Positions 36,479 through 45,326 are shown, counted from the stretch's first letter. The stretch is DNA of 62,244 nt from Thermoanaerobaculum sp. (GCA_021154885.1 JAJKHS010000097.1:1-62244), one strand, 5' to 3'. Notes: generated by a model not told the origin, from the letters alone. Program-made: numbers and translations.

Positions 36479-39400
36479 ATGATGAAATCTTCATTCCGCC
36501 GTACCCTGAAGCCGCTCGTTTTCGCCCTGGCCGCGGCCCTCGCCGCTGGCGCGTACGCCGCGCCGGCCGGGAAACCACCGAAGAAAGACGTCCCGGCCGT
36601 GGAGCCGGCGCTGTTCAAGTCCCTGAAGTGGCGCGAGGTCGGCCCCTACCGCGGCGGCCGCTCGGCGGCCGTCGCCGGCGTGGCGGGCGATCGCAACACC
36701 TATTACTTCGGAGCCACCGGCGGCGGCGTGTGGAAGACGACGGACGGCGGGCGCACCTGGAAGAGCGTCTCCGACGGCTTCTACGGTGGCTCGATCGGCG
36801 CCGTCGCCGTGTCGGAGTGGGACCCCAACGTCGTCTACGTGGGCGGCGGCGAGGTGACGGTGCGCGGCAACGTCTCCCACGGCGACGGCCTGTGGAAGTC
36901 CACCGACGCCGGCAAGACCTGGAAGCTCTCCGGTCTCGCCGACTCGCGGCACATCCCCCGCATCCGCGTCCATCCCAAGAACCCGGACCTGGTCTACGCC
37001 GCCGTCCTCGGCCACCTCTTCGGGCCCAACGAGATGCGCGGCGTCTACCGCTCGAAGGACGGCGGCGCCCACTGGGACCGCGTCCTCTACGTCAACGACA
37101 AGGTCGGAGCGGTAGACCTCGCCATGGACCCGGTCAACCCGCGGGTGCTCTACGCCTCGACGTGGAACGTGCGGCGCACACCCTACAGCCTGGAGAGCGG
37201 CGGCCCCGGCTCCGGCCTCTGGAAGTCGACCGACGGCGGCGACACCTGGACCGAGCTGACCTTCAATCCCGGCCTGCCCAAGGGGCCGCTGGGGATCATC
37301 GGCGTCACCGTCTCCCCCTCCAATCCGGAGAACGTCTACGCCATCGTCGAGGCCAAGGACGGCGGCGTCTTCCGCTCGCGGGACGGCGGCAAGACCTGGA
37401 CCAAAACCAACAGCGACCGCGACCTGCGCCAGCGCGCCTGGTATTACAGCCGCATCTTCGCCGACCCGCGGGACGAGGAGGTGGTCTACGTCCCCAACGT
37501 CCAGTTCCACCGCTCCAAGGACGGCGGCAAGACCTTCACCACCCTGCGCACGCCCCACGGCGACAACCACGAGATGTGGATCGATCCCAACGATCCGCAG
37601 CGGATGATCGAGTCCAACGACGGCGGCGTCAACGTCTCGAGCGACGGCGGTGCCACCTGGACGCCACAGAACAACCAGCCCACGGCCCAGTTCTACCGGG
37701 TATCGACCGACACCCATTTCCCCTACCGCATCCTGGGGGCGCAGCAGGACAACTCGGCGGTGCGCATCCTCTCCCGCGGCGGCGGCGGGGGCATCGGCCC
37801 CAACGACTGGGAGCCCACGGCCGGCGGCGAGAGCGGCTACATCGTGCCCGACCCGAAGAACCCCGACGTCGTCTTCGGCGGCTCCTACGGCGGCCTGCTC
37901 ACCCGCCTCAACCATGTCACGGGCGAGATGCGCGATGTCAATCCCTGGCCGGACAACCCCATGGGGGCCGCCGCGGGCGACATCCAGTATCGCTTCCAGT
38001 GGAACTTCCCCATCGTTTTCTCGCCCAATGATCCCAACACCCTCTACGCCGCGGCCCAAGTGCTGTTCAAGAGCGCCGACGCCGGACAGAGCTGGCAGGC
38101 GATCTCGGGGGACCTGACGCGCAACGACAAGTCCCGGCTCGGCTCCTCGGGCGGTCCGATCACCAAGGACAACACCAGCGTCGAATATTACGGGACCATC
38201 TTCACGGTCGCCGAGTCGCCCCTGGAGCCGGGGACGATCTGGGCCGGCTCGGACGACGGCCTGATCCACGTCACCCGCGACGGCGGCAAGACCTGGAAGA
38301 ACGTGACCCCCAAAGGGATGCCGGAGTGGATCCAGGTCAACGCCATCGACGCCAGCCCGCACGACAAGGGCGCCGCCTACGTCGCGGCGACGATGTACAA
38401 GTCCGACGACCTCCGCCCCTACCTCTACAAGACCGCCGACTACGGCGCGACCTGGACGCGCATCGACTCCGGCATCGACCCGTCCCACTTCACCCGCGTG
38501 GTGCGCGCCGACCCCGCCCGCCGCGGCCTGCTCTACGCCGGCACCGAGCGCGGGGCCTACGTCTCCTTCGACGACGGCGGCCGCTGGCAGCCGCTGCAGC
38601 TCAACCTGCCGGTGGTGCCGGTCGCCGACCTGACGATCAAGGACGGCGACCTCGTCGCCGCCACGCAAGGCCGGGGCTTCTGGGTGCTGGACGACCTCCA
38701 GCCGTTGCGCGACTCGGTTGGCAAGGCCGCTGACGGAGCCAAGGCCTACCTCTTCCCGGTCGCTCCCGCCACCCGTCTGTGGTCCGCCTTCAACTCCCTC
38801 CGAACCCCCCAGGGCGTGGGCACCAACCCGCCGGCCGGAGCGGTCATCGACTACTACCTCAAAGAGGCGCCGCCGGAAGCCCAGGCCAAGCAGGTGAAGC
38901 TCGAGATCCTCACTGCGGATGGCAAGGTGATTCGGACCTTCCAGGGCAAGCCGGCCGAGGGGGGAAAGGACGGCAAGGACAAGGAGAAAAAGGCGCCGCC
39001 GGTGGACAAGCCCAAGGCCGGCGAGTCCAAGGCCCAGGAGGCCCAGAAGGCCCAGGAGAAGACGCCGCCCGCCACCGCCAAGGGCGAGGAGGCGAATCAG
39101 GACAAGGGCAAGGAGGCCGAGAAGGAGGAGAAGGACGAGGCCGGCTCCGACGACGAAGAAGAGCAGCCGAAAATCCCCACCGAGGCGGGGCACAACCGCT
39201 TCGTGTGGGACCTGCGGTGGCCTGCGGCGGCCAAGTTCCCCGGCATGGTCCTGTGGAGCGGCGACCCGGTGCAGCCCCTGGCCCTGCCGGGCCGCTACCA
39301 GGTCCGCCTCACCGCGGCCGGCGAGACGCTCACGCAGCCCTTCGAGATCCACAAAGACCCTCGCTCCACCTCCACCCAGGCCGACCTGGAGGCACAATCC

Positions 39401-39853
39401 CAGTTCCTTCAGGAGATCCGCGACAAGCTCACGGAAACGCATGACGCCATCCGCCGCATCCGCGACGTGCGGGCACAGCTCAAGGACGTCGAGAAGCGCC
39501 TGGCCAAGGACGATGCCCAGAAGCCGGTGGTGACCGCGGCCAAGGACCTCGACAAGAAGATGACCGAGGTCGAGGAGGCGCTCTATCAGACCAGGAACCG
39601 CAGCTCCGAGGACCCGCTCAACTTCCCCATCAAGCTCGACGACAAGCTCAACTCCGTGGCCGACTCCGCCTCCCTCGGTGATTACCGGCCCACCGCCCAG
39701 GCGGTGGCGGTGAAGAACCAGGTGGCCACGGCCATCGACGCCCAGCTCGCCAAGCTGCGCCAGATCTGGGAAACGGACCTCGTCCGCTTCAACGGTCTGG
39801 CAAAAGAAAAAAGCGTTCCGGCGGTGATCCTCCCCCCAGCTCGGCTAAAATAG
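36479..39853 (+). CDS. Exported sortilin/VPS10-like BNR-repeat protein
   Basis: A 1124-residue secreted protein. A signal peptide (PLVFALAAALAAGAYA) precedes a large beta-propeller (45-760) built from VPS10/BNR repeats with Asp-box motifs such as TDGGRTW, STDAGKTW, RDGGKTW and SADAGQSW. Residues about 834-897 are an unusual Lys/Glu/Ala/Gln-rich charged stretch. Then comes a domain with FVWDLRWP and GRYQVRLTAAGETL, and a helical C-terminal region (960-1124). Proteins of this build are often labelled glycosyl hydrolase, but no catalytic pair is clear; binding of peptides or glycans is as likely. A GAGGGGGGA site precedes the ATG pair at 36479. A terminator follows. Confidence 0.85.
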   Translation: MMKSSFRRTLKPLVFALAAALAAGAYAAPAGKPPKKDVPAVEPALFKSLKWREVGPYRGGRSAAVAGVAGDRNTYYFGATGGGVWKTTDGGRTWKSVSDGFYGGSIGAVAVSEWDPNVVYVGGGEVTVRGNVSHGDGLWKSTDAGKTWKLSGLADSRHIPRIRVHPKNPDLVYAAVLGHLFGPNEMRGVYRSKDGGAHWDRVLYVNDKVGAVDLAMDPVNPRVLYASTWNVRRTPYSLESGGPGSGLWKSTDGGDTWTELTFNPGLPKGPLGIIGVTVSPSNPENVYAIVEAKDGGVFRSRDGGKTWTKTNSDRDLRQRAWYYSRIFADPRDEEVVYVPNVQFHRSKDGGKTFTTLRTPHGDNHEMWIDPNDPQRMIESNDGGVNVSSDGGATWTPQNNQPTAQFYRVSTDTHFPYRILGAQQDNSAVRILSRGGGGGIGPNDWEPTAGGESGYIVPDPKNPDVVFGGSYGGLLTRLNHVTGEMRDVNPWPDNPMGAAAGDIQYRFQWNFPIVFSPNDPNTLYAAAQVLFKSADAGQSWQAISGDLTRNDKSRLGSSGGPITKDNTSVEYYGTIFTVAESPLEPGTIWAGSDDGLIHVTRDGGKTWKNVTPKGMPEWIQVNAIDASPHDKGAAYVAATMYKSDDLRPYLYKTADYGATWTRIDSGIDPSHFTRVVRADPARRGLLYAGTERGAYVSFDDGGRWQPLQLNLPVVPVADLTIKDGDLVAATQGRGFWVLDDLQPLRDSVGKAADGAKAYLFPVAPATRLWSAFNSLRTPQGVGTNPPAGAVIDYYLKEAPPEAQAKQVKLEILTADGKVIRTFQGKPAEGGKDGKDKEKKAPPVDKPKAGESKAQEAQKAQEKTPPATAKGEEANQDKGKEAEKEEKDEAGSDDEEEQPKIPTEAGHNRFVWDLRWPAAAKFPGMVLWSGDPVQPLALPGRYQVRLTAAGETLTQPFEIHKDPRSTSTQADLEAQSQFLQEIRDKLTETHDAIRRIRDVRAQLKDVEKRLAKDDAQKPVVTAAKDLDKKMTEVEEALYQTRNRSSEDPLNFPIKLDDKLNSVADSASLGDYRPTAQAVAVKNQVATAIDAQLAKLRQIWETDLVRFNGLAKEKSVPAVILPPARLK

Positions 39854-39861
39854 ACCTGTGG

Positions 39862-39893
39862 GCGGACCGGCGCCGTGCCGGTCCGCGTTCTTC
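39862..39893 (+). terminator. Hairpin terminator after VPS10-like gene
   Basis: GCGGACCGGC (39862-39871) and GCCGGTCCGC (39877-39886) form a perfect 10-bp stem with a 5-nt loop, followed by GTTCTT. The T-run is weak, but the stem is very stable and placed 8 bp after the stop codon. Confidence 0.7.
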
Positions 39894-39934
39894 CGGACGA
39901 CTTTTAACTCCGAGTGACGACAAGCGCCCTCAAA

Positions 39935-41734
39935 ATGACCGTAATCACTGGATCTATCCCGACGTATTCGTTGAGCGGCTGGGACCTTTCCGAGTTGCTG
40001 CCGGAGCCCAGCGAGGCCGTCTTCGCGGCCCGGCTCGCCGACCTCGATGCGGCGGTGGCCGCTTTCGAGAGCCGGCGCGAGAGCCTCCACCCTCAAATGG
40101 ACCCACAGGAGCTCTTCGCCATCCTGCGCCAGTACGAGGACCTGACCAACCGCATCCATGTGATCTCCGGCTACGCCTCGCTCTGGTTCTACTCCGATAC
40201 CAGCAGCCAGGAGGCGCTGACCTTCCGCAACCGCGTACGGCAGGCGAGCACGGCGGCGAGCAACCGCAGCCTTTTCTTCAGCCTGTGGTGGCGCAGCCTG
40301 TCCGACGACGAGGCCTGGCGCCTGCTGCCCAGGGAGTCCGAGCACGGCGACTACCGTCACTACCTGCAGGACCTGCGGCGCTTCAAGCCCTTCACCCTCG
40401 ACGAGAAGTCCGAGCAGATCATCAACACCAAGGACGAGAACGGCATCGGCGCCGTCCTGACCCTCTACTCCATGCTCACCAACCGCCTGGAGTTCACCCT
40501 CCAGGTGGACGGCGAATCCCGGCGCCTGACCCGCGACGAGCTGATGAGCTATGCCTTCTCCCCCCAGCCGGACCTGCGGGCCGCGGCCTACCAGGAGCTC
40601 TACCGGGTCTATGCCGAGGAGGCCAACATCCTCGGCCAGATCTACGTCAACCGGGTGCGCGACTGGTACGACGAGCAGGTGGAAGTGCGGAGCTATCACT
40701 CCCCCATCGCCGTCCGCAACCTTGACAACGACATCCCAGACCGCGCCGTCGAGGTCCTCCTGGAGGTGGCGCGGGAGAACGCCCCCCTCTTCCAGCGCTA
40801 CTTCCGCCTCAAGGCGGGGTGGCTGGGGCTCGACCGGCTCCGCCGCTACGACGTCTATGCTCCGCTCGCCACGTCGGACCGCAAGATCGAATATCCGGAC
40901 GCCGTCCGCTCGGTGCTGGAGACCTTCGAAGACTTCCATCCCGACTTCGCCACCCACGCCGACAAGGTGTTCGCCGAGAGACACCTCGACAGCGAGATCC
41001 GCCGCGGCAAGCGAGGCGGCGCCTTCTGCTTCACCGTGCTGCCGCGGTACACCCCCTGGGTGCTGGTCAACTTCGCCGGCCGGGTGCGCGACGTGGCCAC
41101 CCTGGCGCACGAGCTGGGTCACGCCATTCACAGCATGCTGGCGGGCGGCCACTCGAGCCTCACCCAGCACGCCTCCCTACCTCTGGCCGAGACCGCCTCG
41201 GTGTTCGGCGAGATGCTGATGACCGACCGCCTGCTGCGCGAGGAGAAGGACCCGCTTGCCCGCCGCGAGCTGCTGGCGGCGGCGGTGGACGACGTCTATG
41301 CCACCGTGCTGCGCCAAGCCTACTTCGTGCTGTTCGAGATCGAGGCCCACGCCGCCATCCGCGCCGGCCGCTCCACCGAGGAGCTGTCGGACCTCTACAT
41401 GGAGAAGCTGCGCGAGCAGTTCGGCGACAGCGTCGAGGTGGCACCGGAGTTCCGCTACGAGTGGCTCTCCATTCCCCACATCTACCAGACGCCTTTCTAC
41501 TGCTATGCCTACAGCTTCGGCCAGCTCCTGGTGCTCGCCCTCTACCGCCGCTTCCAGGAGGAGGGAGAGGCATTCAAGCCGGGCTATCTGCGACTCCTCT
41601 CCTACGGCGGCTCGGCCCGGCCAGAGCACATCCTGGCCGAAGTCGGCATCGACGTCACCGACCGCTCCTTCTGGCAGGGCGGCTTCGATCTCGTCCGCGA
41701 GCGCATCGACGAGCTCGAAGGCATGAAGCTGTAG
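39935..41734 (+). CDS. pepF: M3-family oligoendopeptidase F
   Basis: A 599-residue zinc metallopeptidase. The zinc site is HELGHAIH (HExxH), with the downstream Glu in ETASVFGEM, and C-terminal IYQTPFYCYAYSFGQLL typical of PepF. The N-terminal half (residues 1-200) is the helical lid domain. It should cleave short peptides in the cytoplasm, since no signal is present. ATG at 39935 is preferred to the GTG at 39914. Downstream, 26 bp away, a convergent XRE gene ends. Confidence 0.92.
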   Translation: MTVITGSIPTYSLSGWDLSELLPEPSEAVFAARLADLDAAVAAFESRRESLHPQMDPQELFAILRQYEDLTNRIHVISGYASLWFYSDTSSQEALTFRNRVRQASTAASNRSLFFSLWWRSLSDDEAWRLLPRESEHGDYRHYLQDLRRFKPFTLDEKSEQIINTKDENGIGAVLTLYSMLTNRLEFTLQVDGESRRLTRDELMSYAFSPQPDLRAAAYQELYRVYAEEANILGQIYVNRVRDWYDEQVEVRSYHSPIAVRNLDNDIPDRAVEVLLEVARENAPLFQRYFRLKAGWLGLDRLRRYDVYAPLATSDRKIEYPDAVRSVLETFEDFHPDFATHADKVFAERHLDSEIRRGKRGGAFCFTVLPRYTPWVLVNFAGRVRDVATLAHELGHAIHSMLAGGHSSLTQHASLPLAETASVFGEMLMTDRLLREEKDPLARRELLAAAVDDVYATVLRQAYFVLFEIEAHAAIRAGRSTEELSDLYMEKLREQFGDSVEVAPEFRYEWLSIPHIYQTPFYCYAYSFGQLLVLALYRRFQEEGEAFKPGYLRLLSYGGSARPEHILAEVGIDVTDRSFWQGGFDLVRERIDELEGMKL

Positions 41735-41760
41735 CGGCCCGCCAGATCCTCGCCCGGTCG

Positions 41761-42162
41761 CTAGGACGGCTCCCGGCCGCCGTCCCAGTGCCCGTCGATG
41801 AACTCCGGCGGGCCTTGGGTGATCACGGAGGCGGCCTCGCGGAAGACCTCGTACATGTGGTCCATGAACTGGTAGGCGAGCACGTCCAGCTTCTGCTGCA
41901 GCGTCGCCGGATTCGCGATGGCGGCACGGGAAGCGCGGATCCAGGCGAAGAGCCGGTCGGTCAGCGGCGGCGGCAGGCCGACCGCCGCCACGATCTGTTC
42001 CCACACCCTTTCCGGCGGCACGGTCTCCCCGCTCTCGTAGCGGGAGATCGAGCTCGCCGACGTTCCCATCACTTCGGCCAGGTCCTTCTGGTCCCACCCA
42101 CGCAGCGAGCGCAGCAGGACGATCGCGATCCTCACATCCTCGGTCGGTCTCGGGTCGTTCAC
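41761..42162 (-). CDS. XRE-family HTH regulator
   Basis: A 133-residue protein with an N-terminal Cro/C1 HTH (LRGWDQKDLAEVMGTSASSISRYESGETVPPE) and a helical C-terminal part (LFAWIRASRAAIANPATLQQKL; AYQFMDHMYEVFREAAS) of unknown role. A GAGGAGGAA ribosome-binding site 7-8 bp before the GTG at 42162 fixes the start; the longer frame upstream is not supported. It is divergent from the Cys-repeat secreted protein, with 138 bp between them, and its HTH is similar to that of the larger HTH-TPR protein beyond, suggesting a connected module. Confidence 0.8.
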   Translation of the reverse strand: MNDPRPTEDVRIAIVLLRSLRGWDQKDLAEVMGTSASSISRYESGETVPPERVWEQIVAAVGLPPPLTDRLFAWIRASRAAIANPATLQQKLDVLAYQFMDHMYEVFREAASVITQGPPEFIDGHWDGGREPS

Positions 42163-42300
42163 GATTTTTCCTCCTCTGGGTGCAATCCTACTGCAAGACG
42201 GGCTGATTTTTCCACTTCCCGACAGGCATACTCCCTGGAGAGGTGCCCGCGCGGTCATGAAGGCCGCATCCCGGGTCGCCTTCCCGAGAGGAGTTGCCGT

Positions 42301-42678
42301 ATGTCTCATCGTCTCGTCCGTAGCAGGATCGCCGTCCTCGTCCTCGCCCTGGCCCTCGTCGCCCCCTGGGCTTCGGCGGCTCAGCCCCGGCACCGGGCGG
42401 AGCGCTCCACGAAGTCGTTCTCCGTCCCGGCACCGTGGGACCTGCTGGCGATGCTCCGGAGCGTCCTGAGCAGCCTTCAGACCGACAACGGGTGCAGCCT
42501 CGACCCGAATGGCCGGTGCGTCAGCCAACCCGGACCCTCTGCTCCGCGAATAGACGCAGGCTGCCAGGTAGATCCCAATGGGGCGTGCATCGGTCAGCCA
42601 AGTCCGAACAGTCTCCCCACCTCATCCGATAACGGGTGCTCAGCGGACCCAAATGGGCGTTGCCTGAGCGGGCATTGA
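42301..42678 (+). CDS. Small secreted protein with three Cys-x7-Cys repeats
   Basis: A 125-residue exported protein. The signal peptide (RIAVLVLALALVAPWASA) is followed by a short helical part (PWDLLAMLRSVLSSL) and three 12-residue repeats: DNGCSLDPNGRC, DAGCQVDPNGAC and DNGCSADPNGRC, joined by Pro/Ser-rich spacers (SQPGPSAP; GQPSPNSLPTSS). Each repeat has two Cys, so one disulfide per repeat is likely. The repeats look like units released from, or displayed by, a precursor. Strong GAGAGGAG site before the ATG at 42301. It lies between an XRE gene and an HTH-TPR gene. No family is recognised. Confidence 0.75.
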   Translation: MSHRLVRSRIAVLVLALALVAPWASAAQPRHRAERSTKSFSVPAPWDLLAMLRSVLSSLQTDNGCSLDPNGRCVSQPGPSAPRIDAGCQVDPNGACIGQPSPNSLPTSSDNGCSADPNGRCLSGH

Positions 42679-42686
42679 AGCCTTCC

Positions 42687-42719
42687 GGGCCGGAGACAGA
42701 GCTCCGGCCCGCCTTTATT
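42687..42719 (+). terminator. Hairpin terminator after Cys-repeat gene
   Basis: GGGCCGGAG (42687-42695) and CTCCGGCCC (42702-42710) form a 9-bp stem with a 6-nt loop, followed by GCCTTTATT. It sits 8 bp after the stop codon of the secreted protein and abuts the 3' end of the convergent HTH-TPR gene, so it may serve both. Confidence 0.75.
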
Positions 42720-44187
42720 CGCCGGCCTCGAACCGGAGACCGGGATTGTGGCGCGCACGGTAGAGATAGTCGACAAGGCGTCGTGCGAGCTCCACTGTGA
42801 CGGCCTCTCTTTCGGCAGCTTGGCAAAACAGCTTGAGCGCCGCGAGTGCCTCCTTGTGAACACCGTGGGTCTGGAAGACCGGCATCATCGGGCGCACCAA
42901 AACCTTGACATCCGCTGTCCGTCCCTGCTGAAGGAAGAGCACAGACAGCTCAAGCGTAGCCAGAGCGGCGTCATAAGCGATAACTCGCACGCCCAACTCG
43001 GCTCTCACCTGGGAGAGGATTTCGACGGCCTCGCCCATCCTTCCGAAGCCGGACGCGATACGCCCCTCAAGCCAGCGCACCCGAAGCGAGTCCAATCCGT
43101 TGCCGAGGAGAGCCGTCAGCCTTTGCAATTCAGGCAGCAGGGCATTCGCCTGCTGATACCAACCCACGTGGCACAGATTGGTTCCCAGATTGAAACGCTG
43201 GACCCAAAGCAACCGCGGCTCTTCCATCTCAGAGATGAGGGGAGCCACCTGCTGCAATGCCGAAATTGCACCCTCATAATCGCCACTCCACTCCAGGAGT
43301 CTGGCCTTTTGGACGAGCAGATTCTTTTTCAGAGACCCCTTGTCAGCCGCCAAGGCGCGGTCGAGCAAGGCCGAGGCAGCCGGCAGCAGTTCCTGCTCGA
43401 TGCGTAGCGACACTTCCAGGCTCAGCACCACGGCTTCATCGAGCAGCCCCGGGTCCCCCGGCGCTCCGGCCGCCCAGAGCTGGCCGGAGCGGCCGAACGC
43501 CTCGTCGGCTCCCGGCAGGTCGCCCTTCACTCGCCGGGCGTTCCCCACGTGCGCCCAGGCATAGCCCTGGAGACGCCAGCGCCAGGTCTGCTCTCCCGGC
43601 GCAAGGTCGGCGATCCGCCAGGCGAGGTCCGCCAGCTCGACGGCGCGGTCCGCGTCGTCGGCCGCCGCCTTGATGCTCTCGGCACAGAGCAGCTCGCAGA
43701 GCGCCCAGGTCCGCAGCTCCGGAGTCTCCTCCACCAGGGTCCGCCGCTTCGCGGGTGGCCGGCTCCGGAGACGCTCCCACAGGACGCGAGCCTGCTGGCG
43801 AGCCGCCAGGGCCTGGCCTTCGACGGTGAGGCTCGTCAGCAGCGAGCGCGTGAAATCCGCCATGGCCTTGGCGGACTCCAAGGCGACCCTGTCGATCCGC
43901 TGGCGGTCGGCCTGGGCCGCGCCGTCCTGGGGGACAGGCGCCCGCAAATGGCTCCGTATCTTCTCCAGGAAATCGAGGGCATCGCCGATTGCAGCGGGCG
44001 GCAGCCCCATGGCGCGGACGATCTCCTCCAGCTTCTCCCGAGACAGGTGCTTCTGGCCGCGCTCGTAGTCGGAGACCATGCTGGAGGTCGTGCCGATGGC
44101 GGCGGCCAGCTCCTTCTGCCCCCAGCCCAGGACCGAGCGCAGGAGGGTGAGGGCGTGGCCCAGAGGCGGTGGAGTCTTGAGTGTCAT
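42715..44187 (-). CDS. HTH-TPR regulator (RRNPP-like layout)
   Basis: A 490-residue protein. Residues about 10-60 are an XRE HTH (LGWGQKELAAAIGTTSSMVSDYERGQ). Residues 120-290 form the helical module shared with the 29959-32334 protein (RLQGYAWAHVGNARRVKGDLPGADEAF), and 290-490 are TPR repeats (NLLVQKARLLEWSGDYEGAISALQQ; GRMGEAVEILSQVRAEL). Order and size resemble peptide-sensing RRNPP regulators of Firmicutes, though homology to them is not shown. The start at ATG 44187 (MTLKTPPP) gives the natural HTH N-terminus; frames upstream add an unrelated 24 residues. It converges on the Cys-repeat secreted protein. Confidence 0.78.
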   Translation of the reverse strand: MTLKTPPPLGHALTLLRSVLGWGQKELAAAIGTTSSMVSDYERGQKHLSREKLEEIVRAMGLPPAAIGDALDFLEKIRSHLRAPVPQDGAAQADRQRIDRVALESAKAMADFTRSLLTSLTVEGQALAARQQARVLWERLRSRPPAKRRTLVEETPELRTWALCELLCAESIKAAADDADRAVELADLAWRIADLAPGEQTWRWRLQGYAWAHVGNARRVKGDLPGADEAFGRSGQLWAAGAPGDPGLLDEAVVLSLEVSLRIEQELLPAASALLDRALAADKGSLKKNLLVQKARLLEWSGDYEGAISALQQVAPLISEMEEPRLLWVQRFNLGTNLCHVGWYQQANALLPELQRLTALLGNGLDSLRVRWLEGRIASGFGRMGEAVEILSQVRAELGVRVIAYDAALATLELSVLFLQQGRTADVKVLVRPMMPVFQTHGVHKEALAALKLFCQAAEREAVTVELARRLVDYLYRARHNPGLRFEAGE

Positions 44188-44237
44188 GTCGTCCCGTCCG
44201 TCGTGTTTCAACGATAGAAGGTGATGCGATAGGACCG

Positions 44238-44281
44238 GTATCGTGACACGAAATGGCATGCGTAGCCAGTATCGCGTTACG
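44238..44281. promoter_or_regulatory. Direct repeats upstream of HTH-TPR gene
   Basis: GTATCGTGACACG (44238-44250) and GTATCGCGTTACG (44269-44281) are similar 13-bp repeats spaced 31 bp, about three helical turns. They lie 51-94 bp upstream of the HTH-TPR start and 117-160 bp upstream of the divergent gene at 44398. They could be operator sites for the HTH protein. No other element is visible in 44188-44397. Confidence 0.35.
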
Positions 44282-44397
44282 CCCAGGAGAAAACAGGCGA
44301 CGCTGCGATTCAGTTGCAGTGGCTCCCCGGGACTCCCCAGGCGCTTCAGGTAACCGAGGTCCGGCCCCTACCCTTCGCGACGAGGAGGAGAGTCGCG

Positions 44398-44688
44398 ATG
44401 ATCGAAGCGGAGGAAGAGGCGCAGCAGCGGGTGCGGGAGGAGGCGAGAGCGCTGACCTCCCTGCGGGACCGGCTGAAGGAGGTCGCCGGCGACCTTCCGC
44501 AGGCCGCCTGGGAGCTGGACCCGAGCGACCTGGTGGACGATCCGGAGGTGGCGGCCGAGATACGCCGCGTCATCGAGTGCGTGCTGGCCGATCGCCTCCA
44601 GCCCGCCATTGAGGACCTGCTGGCAGTGGCGGACTACAGGAAGGGAGAGGGAGGAGACGGGGAGGTGGGCCTTGGGCGCCGAGCTTGA
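44398..44688 (+). CDS. Small acidic coiled-coil protein, unknown
   Basis: A 96-residue protein with no recognised family. The first half is strongly charged and helical (EEEAQQRVREEARALTSLRDRLKEV), suitable for a coiled coil. It continues with DPSDLVDDPEVAAEIRRVIECVLADRLQPAIEDLLAVADY and a Gly-rich tail. A GAGGAGGAGAG ribosome-binding site precedes the ATG at 44398. It is followed after 77 bp by an exported-protein gene in the same direction; the two may be one operon, perhaps controlled by the divergent HTH-TPR gene. Confidence 0.6.
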   Translation: MIEAEEEAQQRVREEARALTSLRDRLKEVAGDLPQAAWELDPSDLVDDPEVAAEIRRVIECVLADRLQPAIEDLLAVADYRKGEGGDGEVGLGRRA

Positions 44689-44765
44689 AACGTTCCCTCG
44701 TCCCCTCTCGTCTGTTCCCCTGAAACCGGACGAGCACGGACGGTTCCGATCCAAGGGAGAACAAG

Positions 44766-45326
44766 ATGAACGGCAAGAAGCTTCTCGGGATGGCGCTGCT
44801 GGCGGCGGGCCTGGTGACGACGGCGCATCGGGCCGTAGCGGCCGAGCTCTGGCTCCACATCGACGTCAACGGCAAGGGAGATCAGGTGAACGTCAACCTG
44901 CCCCTCTCCATGGTGCGGTCCATGGCCGCCCCCATGCTGGAGGAGAAGGGGCACGGCTCGAAGCGCCTCCACGTGCGGGACAAGGACTTCTCCGTCTCCG
45001 AGTTGCGGCAAGCCTGGCGCGAGATCGCAGACGGCCCCGATGCCAACTACGTCACCGTCCGGGACAAGGACTCCGACGTGCACATCGGCAAGGAGGGCGA
45101 TTACCTCCGCCTGAAGGCCAAGGACCATGGGCCGAACGGCGACGACGTCGACATGAAGATCCCCCTCGAGGTGGTGGCCGCCCTCTTCTCCAGCGACGGG
45201 GACGAGCTCAACATCGGCGCCGCCCTGGAGGCCCTGGCCCGCCGCGGCGAGGGCGAGTTGATGACCGTCACCGGCAAGGACGAGACGGTGCGGATCTGGG
45301 TGGATTCCCGCTCGGAGAAGCGCTAG
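44766..45326 (+). CDS. Exported protein of unknown function
   Basis: A 186-residue protein with a signal peptide (LLGMALLAAGLVTTAHRAVA). The mature part repeats a beta pattern: AELWLHIDVNGKGDQVNVNLPLSMV and DHGPNGDDVDMKIPLEVVAAL look like two copies of one unit, separated by a charged DKD-rich section (VRDKDFSV, VRDKDSDV). No catalytic motif is seen. An AAGGGAG-type ribosome-binding site lies before the ATG. It may be part of the 44.4-45.3 kb unit with the coiled-coil protein. Confidence 0.65.
   Translation: MNGKKLLGMALLAAGLVTTAHRAVAAELWLHIDVNGKGDQVNVNLPLSMVRSMAAPMLEEKGHGSKRLHVRDKDFSVSELRQAWREIADGPDANYVTVRDKDSDVHIGKEGDYLRLKAKDHGPNGDDVDMKIPLEVVAALFSSDGDELNIGAALEALARRGEGELMTVTGKDETVRIWVDSRSEKR

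Noticed and set aside
36491-39442. 983-codon minus-strand frame opposite the VPS10-like gene
   Set aside because: It is a composition-driven shadow; the plus-strand protein has a signal peptide and Asp-box repeats.
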